Below, piece by piece: positions 57,774 to 64,000 of a stretch of 64,000 nt of DNA. Within the stretch, counting starts at the first letter, position 1; the number at the start of each line of letters is the position of its first letter. The translations under genes and the position numbers were made by a program. The notes under the pieces are model-generated. The model was not told the origin of the DNA and ran no database searches. It worked only from the letters and a program-made list of their open reading frames with translations. Location: positions 434,001 to 498,000 of the forward strand of contig NZ_FTMQ01000003.1 of the NCBI RefSeq assembly GCF_900156055.1. Reading direction: 5' to 3'. The stretch comes from Rhizobium sp. RU33A. Lineage in GTDB: Bacteria; Pseudomonadota; Alphaproteobacteria; Rhizobiales; Rhizobiaceae.

Positions 57774-59417
57774 ATGAACCGGACTGAAGAAAAAATCGCA
57801 GCGCTCAACCAGCCCAAGCCCTGGTCCGGCATAAATGCCTACCGATCTGATCCGCTGCTCGTCGATCTGACCTCCTCGCTGTCGCGCCCGCTGCGCGAGG
57901 AATACGACGTCATCGGCAAATATGTGACCTCGCCTGAAGCGCAGGAATTGGCGCGCATGGCGAATGCCAGCCCGCCGCATCTCCGGACCCATGGCGTGCG
58001 CGGCGAACGCCTCGACGTTGTCGAATTCCATCCCGCCTGGCACGCCCTGATGCGCCGCTCGATGGCGTCAGGCCTGCATTCCTCCGTCTGGGAGAATGCG
58101 CCGGAAGCCCGCGGCCACGAGCACAAGGCGCGCGCCGTCCGCTTTTTCCTGACGGCCCAACTCGAATCGGGCCATCTCTGCCCGCTCACCATGACCAGCG
58201 CTTCTGTTGCAGCCCTCGTCGCCTCTCCGGCTGTCCAGAAGGAATGGACGCCGCGCATCCTGTCGCGCAAATACGACAGCAGCAACAAGCCGCCGATGCA
58301 GAAGAGCGCCGTCACCATCGGCATGGGCATGACTGAAAAGCAGGGCGGCACGGATGTCCGCGCCAACACCACCATGGGCGAGCGGGTAGGCGAGGGGATC
58401 TATCGCCTCGCTGGCCACAAGTGGTTTATGTCCGCTCCAATGAGTGACGCCTTCGTCATGCTCGCCCAGACCAAGGATGGCATGGGCTGCTTCCTCGTGC
58501 CGCGCCTTCTGGAGGATGGTTCCGCCAACGGGCTGGAGTTCCAGCGCCTGAAGGACAAGCTCGGCAACCGTTCGAATGCCTCGTCCGAGGTCGAATTCTC
58601 CGAAACCTTCGGCTTCCTGCTCGGCACGCCCGGCGATGGCGTGCGCACCATCCTCGACATGGTGACGCTGACGCGCCTAGACTGCGCGCTCTCCTCTGCC
58701 GGCATGATGCGCGCCTCGATGGCCGAGGCCGTGCATCATGTGCGCGGCCGCATGGTTTTCGGCAAGAACCTCATTGACCAGCCGATGATGACCCGCGTGC
58801 TCGCCGACATGGCGCTCGACGTCGCGGCTGCCACGGCCCTTGCCTTCCGTCTCGCCGACAGCTTCGATAAGGCGCGCGAAAGCCCCGTCGATGCAGCCTA
58901 TGCTCGTGTGATGACGCCGGTTGCCAAATACTGGATCTGCAAGATCGCTCCATCCCTCATCTATGAGGCGATGGAATGCATCGGCGGCAACGGTTACGTC
59001 GAGGAACGCCCGATAGCCCGGCACTACCGTGAGGCACCGGTCAATGCGATCTGGGAAGGCTCCGGCAATGTCATGGCGCTCGATGTTCTGCGCGTGCTGA
59101 GCCGTGGCAAGGATCTCTTCGAAACGCTGTTTGCCGGGCTGGAACGCGATCTCGGTCCCTCCGGCAAGAAGACGGTCGAGGTCCTGCGCGCTGCAACAGC
59201 GCTCGCCGAACGTGACGAAGCCGCCGGTCGCCTGCTCATCGAGCAGCTGGCGCTCGCGGCCGGTGCCGCCGAGCTCTATCGTCTGGGTGCCGGCAAGATC
59301 GCCGATGCCTTCCTCGAATCACGCCTCGCGGGTGGCTGGCGCCATACCTATGGCGTGCTCGATGCGCGATTCGATTCGCGCTACGTGCTCGATCTCCTCT
59401 ATCCGCCGGCAGCCTGA
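57774..59417 (+). CDS. AidB-like acyl-CoA dehydrogenase family protein
   Basis: A 547-residue flavoprotein close in length to E. coli AidB (541). The N-terminal NQPKPWSGINAYRSDPLL and the FAD-domain motif IGMGMTEKQGGTDVRANTT are AidB-like, as is IYEAMECIGGNGYVEERPIARHYREAPVNAIWEGSGNVM. AidB is induced by alkylating agents and binds DNA; its enzymatic role is unclear. ATG at 57774 follows a plausible AGGAT. The frame stays open far upstream on the strand opposite pyrB, but that part is not expected to be translated. Confidence 0.88.
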   Translation: MNRTEEKIAALNQPKPWSGINAYRSDPLLVDLTSSLSRPLREEYDVIGKYVTSPEAQELARMANASPPHLRTHGVRGERLDVVEFHPAWHALMRRSMASGLHSSVWENAPEARGHEHKARAVRFFLTAQLESGHLCPLTMTSASVAALVASPAVQKEWTPRILSRKYDSSNKPPMQKSAVTIGMGMTEKQGGTDVRANTTMGERVGEGIYRLAGHKWFMSAPMSDAFVMLAQTKDGMGCFLVPRLLEDGSANGLEFQRLKDKLGNRSNASSEVEFSETFGFLLGTPGDGVRTILDMVTLTRLDCALSSAGMMRASMAEAVHHVRGRMVFGKNLIDQPMMTRVLADMALDVAAATALAFRLADSFDKARESPVDAAYARVMTPVAKYWICKIAPSLIYEAMECIGGNGYVEERPIARHYREAPVNAIWEGSGNVMALDVLRVLSRGKDLFETLFAGLERDLGPSGKKTVEVLRAATALAERDEAAGRLLIEQLALAAGAAELYRLGAGKIADAFLESRLAGGWRHTYGVLDARFDSRYVLDLLYPPAA

Positions 59418-60334
59418 CCGGCGAGATAAAGCACGACGGGGATCGTGAAGAAGGCAGCGACCGTCTGCACGGTGGCCGCTGCCGCATAGAGATCGGCATC
59501 GCCGCCCATCTGCTTGGCCAAAACGTAACCGTTCATGGCGGTCGGAACCGCGGCACCCAGCGCGATCATCACGACGATTTCGCCTGAGAGACCGAAGGCA
59601 AGGGCGAGCAGCACCGCGACAGCCGGGAAGACCAGGAGCTTCAGCACAACGGTCATCAGCACGCTCGGCTGCGGTTTCAGCGCATCCGCGACCCGAAGCC
59701 CCGCGCCGACGGTCACGAGACCCAGCCCAAGCGAGGCGCTGGCGATCAGGTCGACCGCGGTCATGACGGGTGCATAGATCGAAATCCCGGCAAAGTTCAC
59801 GAGCACACCCAGCAACGCGCCGATGATGATCGGGTTGGTGACGATCCTGACGACGAAGGTCTTCAAGCCCCGACTCTCGCCGGAGAACCAGACCATCACG
59901 CCGACATTGATGAGATTGAGCGGTATGATGATCGACGCCATGATGATGGCGATGACCGAAAGACCCGTCTGCCCCGTCAACTTCTCCGCGATGGCGAGTG
60001 CCATGAAGCCGTTCCAGCGCGTCGATGTCTGGAACACGGAGGTATAGGAGGGCCCACCCATGCCGCGCGCCTTCAGCAGCGGCCAGATCGCAAGAACGAG
60101 TGCGGTCATGACCCCGACCGCGAGCAGCGACACCAGTCCGACGCTTCCACTGTCGAGTGCCGAGAAGTCGGTGGTCGAGAGCGTTTGAAAAAGCAGGGCC
60201 GGAAACAAAACGAAATAGCCGAACTGCTCAAGCCCACTCCAGAAGCTCTCATTGATGAGCCTGGTGCGTTTCAGCACGACACCGAGAATCACGAGCAGGA
60301 AGATCGGCAGAATGCTTTCGAAGATGATGAGCAT
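59399..60334 (-). CDS. AEC-family (auxin efflux carrier) transporter
   Basis: A 311-residue transporter with about ten helices and an internal repeat. It starts MLIIFESILPIFLLVILGVVLKRTRLINESFW and ends with an AVPTAMNGYVLAKQMGGDADLYAAAATVQTVAAFFTIPVVL helix pair, the AEC signature. The family includes malonate and malate exporters. The 3' end overlaps that of the AidB-like gene by 19 bp, convergently. Confidence 0.87.
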   Translation of the reverse strand: MLIIFESILPIFLLVILGVVLKRTRLINESFWSGLEQFGYFVLFPALLFQTLSTTDFSALDSGSVGLVSLLAVGVMTALVLAIWPLLKARGMGGPSYTSVFQTSTRWNGFMALAIAEKLTGQTGLSVIAIIMASIIIPLNLINVGVMVWFSGESRGLKTFVVRIVTNPIIIGALLGVLVNFAGISIYAPVMTAVDLIASASLGLGLVTVGAGLRVADALKPQPSVLMTVVLKLLVFPAVAVLLALAFGLSGEIVVMIALGAAVPTAMNGYVLAKQMGGDADLYAAAATVQTVAAFFTIPVVLYLAGQAAGG

Positions 60335-60573
60335 GGCAGGTCCAGGATGGCGGGCGGGGGAGGGGTAGACCCGAGAACCCCTGCTTTCAATCGAAAATCG
60401 TGTCCCGGCGACATTTTCGGCCAAGTGGCTGAAACTGCTCATCCACAGGCGGTGTTAACCTTAACAAAGGGTTTACGTTGCGTGTTCGTGTCGAACAGGC
60501 CACCTTTTGCACGGGACAGACGTTAAAGGGTAGAGTGGTGACGGACGCTGGTTCACGGCCGGTAGCGACCATC

Positions 60574-60720
60574 ATGATGATGGTATTTTTCTCGGGGTTG
60601 GCGCTCGATATCGCCGTCCCGGCTGCCGTGCTGTCCGTCATGGCTTCCCTGAAATGGCTGGTGGAAAACTGGCCGGCGACAAATGATTTGTCGTTTGATC
60701 AAAAGGCGGAAACGGCATGA
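60574..60720 (+). CDS. Putative small membrane protein upstream of the 111-residue gene
   Basis: A 48-residue product starting MMMVFFSGLALDIAVPAAVL with a single hydrophobic helix and a polar C-terminus. Its stop overlaps the next start in an ATGA, suggesting translational coupling. Three consecutive ATG codons make the start ambiguous, and a TTG further upstream gives up to 80 residues. The RBS is unconvincing, so this is tentative. Confidence 0.4.
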   Translation: MMMVFFSGLALDIAVPAAVLSVMASLKWLVENWPATNDLSFDQKAETA

Positions 60721-61052
60721 AGACACTTCTGCTCTTGTGGGCTCTGCCCATCACGATCCTGGGCGCCTGGTACGGTCTGTCCTACTACAATATGAGCTTC
60801 GGCATCTTCATGCTGACGCGCGATGCCCATGATCTGGTGTTCCAGGTTTATGGCAACGTGCTCGGCATTGCGCCGGAGACAATTCCGCCGCTGGTTCTGC
60901 GCGCCATCATCGTCGATAGCCTCATCCTGTTCGCGATCATCGGCTTCCGCCGACGCAAGCAGATCAGGGCCTGGTGGGCCGCCCGTCAGGCGAAGTCGGC
61001 GGAGTTGTCCGAAGTGCGGGCAAGCCCTGAGAGCCTGTGGAGCGCCCCCTGA
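60717..61052 (+). CDS. Small membrane protein (DUF6105-like)
   Basis: A 111-residue protein with two hydrophobic helices (about 1-20 and 65-85). It has the pattern [38 protein letters not shown] and a basic [11 protein letters not shown] after the second helix. It resembles small rhizobial membrane proteins of unknown function (DUF6105-like, from memory). Its last 67 bp overlap the ruvX gene convergently. Confidence 0.65.
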   Translation: MKTLLLLWALPITILGAWYGLSYYNMSFGIFMLTRDAHDLVFQVYGNVLGIAPETIPPLVLRAIIVDSLILFAIIGFRRRKQIRAWWAARQAKSAELSEVRASPESLWSAP

Positions 61053-61483
61053 AGGATGAAGCTCGCAGCGGCGGAATCGATCCGCTCGCTGCGCTTTGCC
61101 CTGGAGACATCCATTTCCAGAAGCGCTCTTTCGGCGGCGACCGTCGACAGCCGCTCGTCCCAGTAGACGAAGGGGATGTCGGTCTTTTCCGACATCGAGC
61201 GCACGAAGGCCCGTGTCGCCTGGACGCGCGGGCCCGACGAGCCGTCCATGTTGACCGGCAGACCGATGACAAAGGCGACAATCTTCTCCTTCGCCGCAAA
61301 GGCGAGCAGAACCTCCGCGTCCTGCGTGAATTTCACCCGTTTGATAACAGGGCGAGGGGTGGCAAAGCGCCGGCCGAGATCGGAAGCCGAAAGCCCGATC
61401 GTCTTCGTGCCCAGGTCGAGCCCGGCAATGGCCTCGCCAGGTCTCAACCGTTCAGCCAGTTCCTCGATCGTCAGCGTGGCCAT
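60986..61483 (-). CDS. ruvX: Putative pre-16S rRNA nuclease / Holliday junction resolvase homologue
   Basis: A 165-residue YqgF/RuvX protein with RNase-H fold. Motifs: [17 protein letters not shown] (catalytic Asp), [16 protein letters not shown] and [17 protein letters not shown], then [15 protein letters not shown]. YqgF is essential for 16S rRNA 5' maturation in E. coli; resolvase activity is a predicted alternative. Start MATLTIEEL chosen at 61483. Confidence 0.93.
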   Translation of the reverse strand: MATLTIEELAERLRPGEAIAGLDLGTKTIGLSASDLGRRFATPRPVIKRVKFTQDAEVLLAFAAKEKIVAFVIGLPVNMDGSSGPRVQATRAFVRSMSEKTDIPFVYWDERLSTVAAERALLEMDVSRAKRSERIDSAAASFILQGALHRLSGLARTSDNSADFA

Positions 61484-61496
61484 CTTGTCTCGCCGA

Positions 61497-61793
61497 TCAA
61501 CGCTTGCGTACGAATTCGGTTCTGAGCACCAGGCCCTTGATCCCGTCAAAGCGGCAGTCGATTTCCTCGGGATCATCCGTCAGTCTGATTGAGCGGATAA
61601 CAGTGCCCTGCTTCAGCGTCTGGCCGGCACCCTTCACTTTGAGATCCTTGATGAGCACCACCGAATCGCCATCGGCAAGTTCGGTCCCGGAGGCGTCACG
61701 GGCGACGGGCTTGGCCGCGGCTGCCGCTGCAACTTCGGACGCCGGACGCCATTCGCCGGTCGCCTCGTCATACACGTAGTCGTCATCGGCCAT
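61497..61793 (-). CDS. PhnA-domain protein (zinc ribbon absent)
   Basis: A 98-residue protein whose C-terminal half matches the PhnA/YjdM domain: [26 protein letters not shown] to [22 protein letters not shown]. The N-terminal cysteine zinc ribbon usual in YjdM is replaced by [15 protein letters not shown] and an Ala-rich linker. Despite the name the family is not part of phosphonate C-P lyase. It lies 13 bp upstream of ruvX. Confidence 0.8.
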   Translation of the reverse strand: MADDDYVYDEATGEWRPASEVAAAAAAKPVARDASGTELADGDSVVLIKDLKVKGAGQTLKQGTVIRSIRLTDDPEEIDCRFDGIKGLVLRTEFVRKR

Positions 61794-61940
61794 GGTGGTT
61801 CCTTTCTTGCACTCAGCGCTACGGCTGTCATGCTGGTCGCTTAGACCAGCATAGGCATAGAAGCAACTCGGCGCGACCGTTGCCGACGGAGCGGCTCGCC
61901 ATATATTGCAGACCATATTCAAGGACCGGAGACTCAACGC

Positions 61941-62645
61941 ATGAAAATCACCTGGCTCGGCCACGCCGCCTTCCGTCTCGATTCAGCCAAGGCATCGATC
62001 CTCATCGATCCCTTTCTGACCCACAATCCGGGCTTCGCCGGTCTCGACCGGAAGGAAATGACCAAGGGGGTCACGCATATTCTGCTCACCCACGGTCACG
62101 GCGACCATGTCGGCGATACGGTGCAGCTCGCGCAGGAAACCGGCGCGACCGTGCTCGCCAATGCCGATCTCGCCGCCTGGCTCGGCACCAAGGGTGTCGA
62201 CAAGCTGGAAATGGGCAATACCGGCGGCACCATTCATTTCGAAGGCTTCTCGGTGACCTTCACCAACGCCCTGCATTCCTCCGCTCAGATCACCGAAGAC
62301 GGCGTGTCGCACGCGCTTGGCAATGCCAACGGCCTGATGCTGCATTTCGACGACGAAGCTTCGGTGCTGCATATGGGCGACACCGATATCTTCTCCGACA
62401 TGAAGCTGATCCACGAATTGCATCAGCCCGATGTCGGCATCGTCCCGATCGGCGACCGTTTCACCATGGGCGGGGCAGTGGCGGCCCTGGCCTGCCAGCG
62501 CTTCTTCGACTTCAAGACGGCGATACCCTGCCACTACGGCTCCTTCCCGATCATCGACCAGACGCCGGAGAAATTCGTCGCCGGCATGGATGGAACGCGC
62601 ACCCGTGTGGCCACCCCGCAGGCCGGAACGGCCATCGAGGTCTGA
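61941..62645 (+). CDS. UPF0173 metal-dependent hydrolase
   Basis: A 234-residue metallo-beta-lactamase-fold hydrolase. It starts [20 protein letters not shown], and the metal site is [15 protein letters not shown] (H-x-H-x-D-H). A further metal ligand lies in HMGDTDIF and a late histidine in [10 protein letters not shown]. It is conserved upstream of gatCA in rhizobia; the substrate is not established. It is divergent from the PhnA-domain gene. Confidence 0.9.
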   Translation: MKITWLGHAAFRLDSAKASILIDPFLTHNPGFAGLDRKEMTKGVTHILLTHGHGDHVGDTVQLAQETGATVLANADLAAWLGTKGVDKLEMGNTGGTIHFEGFSVTFTNALHSSAQITEDGVSHALGNANGLMLHFDDEASVLHMGDTDIFSDMKLIHELHQPDVGIVPIGDRFTMGGAVAALACQRFFDFKTAIPCHYGSFPIIDQTPEKFVAGMDGTRTRVATPQAGTAIEV

Positions 62646-62711
62646 CAAACCCCGTTGCTTCGGCGCTTGACGGCCATTATAGCGAAGAAAACAGCTTATC
62701 CGGAGAATGCC

Positions 62712-62999
62712 ATGTCTGTTGACCTCGCCACCGTCAAGCGCGTCGCGCGCCTTGCCCGCATCGCTGTCAGCGAGGAGGATGCCGCACGCATGACCGGGGA
62801 ATTGAATGGCATTCTCGGTTTCGTCGAGCAGCTGAACGAAGTGGATGTGACCGGTGTCGAGCCGATGACCTCGGTCACCCCCATGGCCATGAAGAAGCGC
62901 GAAGACGTCGTCACCGACGGCAACAAGGCCGACGACATCGTCGCCAATGCGCCGGCCACCGATCGCAATTTCTTCCAGGTTCCGAAGGTCGTCGAATAA
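62712..62999 (+). CDS. gatC: Asp-tRNA(Asn)/Glu-tRNA(Gln) amidotransferase subunit C
   Basis: A 95-residue subunit that stabilises GatA/Gat[21 protein letters not shown] and [22 protein letters not shown] are the standard pattern, ending [13 protein letters not shown] at 62712 chosen after GGAGAATGCC. GatCAB makes Gln-tRNA(Gln) in organisms lacking GlnRS. Confidence 0.95.
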   Translation: MSVDLATVKRVARLARIAVSEEDAARMTGELNGILGFVEQLNEVDVTGVEPMTSVTPMAMKKREDVVTDGNKADDIVANAPATDRNFFQVPKVVE

Positions 63000-63077
63000 G
63001 ACGCCGTCCGCATCCTGAGAGCGCCTCCCGTTTCTTGAGGGCCTGCCGGCCCGCCGACAGTTTGAAGTGAACCTGCT

Positions 63078-64000
63078 ATGAGCGAATTGATCAGCCTCAC
63101 CATCGCCGAAGCCCGCGCGAAACTCGCCGCCAAGGAGATCAAGGCCGTCGAACTGACGGACGCCTATCTCGCCGCGATCGAGGGTGCGAACAACGATCTG
63201 AACGCCTATGTCGCCGTGACCCCGGATGTTGCCCGCGACATGGCGAAGGCATCTGACGCCCGCATCGCGGATGGCAAGGCCGGTGTGCTCGAAGGCATTC
63301 CGCTCGGCGTCAAGGATCTCTACGCTACCCGCGATGTGCATACTCAGGCCTGCAGCCACATCCTCGACGGCTTCAAGCCGAAGTATGAATCGACCGTGAC
63401 CCAGAACCTCTGGGATGCCGGCGCCGTTATGCTCGGCAAGCTCAACATGGACGAATTCGCCATGGGCTCGTCGAACGAGAGCTCCTATTACGGTCCTGCC
63501 GTTAACCCGTGGAAGGCCAAGGGGTCGGAGGAGAAGCTGGTTCCCGGCGGCTCCTCCGGTGGCTCTGCCGCGGCCGTTGCTGCGCATCTCTGCGCCGGTG
63601 CCACGGCAACCGACACCGGCGGCTCGATCCGCCAGCCGGCTGCTCTCACCGGCACCGTCGGCATCAAGCCGACTTACGGCCGCTGCTCGCGTTTCGGCAT
63701 CGTCGCCTTTGCCTCGTCGCTCGATCAGGCCGGTCCCATCGCCCGCGACGTCCGCGATGCTGCGATCCTTCTGAAATCCATGGCCAGCGTTGACCCGAAA
63801 GACACGACGTCTGTCGACCTGCCGGTTCCGGACTACGAAAAGGCCATCGGCGGCTCGGTGAAGGGCATGAAGATCGGCATTCCCAAGGAATACCATATCG
63901 AAGGCATGTCGGAAGAGGTCCTGGCCCTCTGGCAGCAGGGCATTGCCTGGCTCAAGGAGGCCGGCGCCGAGATCGTCGACATTTCCCTGCCGCACACGAA
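63078..64000 (+). CDS. gatA: Asp-tRNA(Asn)/Glu-tRNA(Gln) amidotransferase subunit A (C-terminus beyond window)
   Basis: The first 307 residues of the glutaminase subunit, cut by the right edge. The amidase-signature triad is present: the lysine in LGVKDLY, the cis-serine in [16 protein letters not shown], and the nucleophile in [15 protein letters not shown]. It starts [20 protein letters not shown] at 63078, 78 bp after gatC. gatB should follow. Confidence 0.95.
   Translation, partial: MSELISLTIAEARAKLAAKEIKAVELTDAYLAAIEGANNDLNAYVAVTPDVARDMAKASDARIADGKAGVLEGIPLGVKDLYATRDVHTQACSHILDGFKPKYESTVTQNLWDAGAVMLGKLNMDEFAMGSSNESSYYGPAVNPWKAKGSEEKLVPGGSSGGSAAAVAAHLCAGATATDTGGSIRQPAALTGTVGIKPTYGRCSRFGIVAFASSLDQAGPIARDVRDAAILLKSMASVDPKDTTSVDLPVPDYEKAIGGSVKGMKIGIPKEYHIEGMSEEVLALWQQGIAWLKEAGAEIVDISLPHT

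Overview
The window is a high-GC alphaproteobacterial chromosome segment, most probably from the Rhizobiaceae (Rhizobium/Agrobacterium/Sinorhizobium group). Four things point there: gene content and order (nuoA-N, birA, rnj, mce, DUF1467, proS, lolCD, dnaE; divK-pleD-rpmG; rnr-topA-dprA-plsY-pyrC'-pyrB; gatCA), short ProRS of 440 aa, helix-hairpin-helix accessory genes inside the nuo operon, and rhizobial families such as DUF1467, DUF3572 and DUF1275. Most of the window is core chromosome. I see no insertion sequence, prophage or CRISPR array.

Layout. 1-4.5 kb: partial aldo/keto reductase, a DUF2256 zinc protein, a GPH/MFS sugar transporter, UDP-glucose dehydrogenase and a GntR/FCD regulator. 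4.5-9 kb: the accessory part. A DapA-family lyase lies behind two GntR-type palindromes. It is followed by a CASTOR/POLLUX-like ion channel, then a 275-bp diverged copy of the 3' end of the lyase gene, then a lower-GC trypsin-like protease that ends next to tRNA-Val. 9.3-9.6 kb: two tandem tRNA-Asp genes. 9.8-26 kb: the 14-subunit complex I operon with three non-canonical genes or extensions. 26-33.4 kb: birA, rnj, mce, DUF1467, proS, lolC, lolD and a 28-residue membrane microprotein. 33.5-37 kb: dnaE. 37-43 kb: a phosphoglycerol-transferase-like enzyme, then minus-strand L,D-transpeptidase, DUF1275, dinB, a HAD protein and DUF3572. 43.3-45.1 kb: divK-pleD (cell-cycle phosphorelay and c-di-GMP). 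45.1-45.9 kb: a gene-free stretch that appears to encode a structured RNA. 45.9-53 kb, minus: rpmG, an MFS transporter, DUF983, rnr, topA. 53-57.6 kb: a small ORF, then dprA, plsY, pyrC' and pyrB. 57.8-64 kb: aidB-like acyl-CoA dehydrogenase, AEC transporter, small membrane proteins, ruvX, a PhnA-domain protein, an MBL hydrolase, gatC and partial gatA.

Most interesting points: the channel gene bracketed by direct repeats of the lyase gene; the dihydroorotase homologue beside pyrB, which lacks its metal-binding and catalytic residues; a candidate structured RNA between pleD and rpmG with two mutually exclusive stems and a strong terminator; an orphan minus-strand terminator in the gap before proS; and a shared helix-hairpin-helix domain on NuoE and on a separate nuo-operon protein. 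All assignments come from reading translated sequence and motifs. No database search was run, and identity figures are hand counts.
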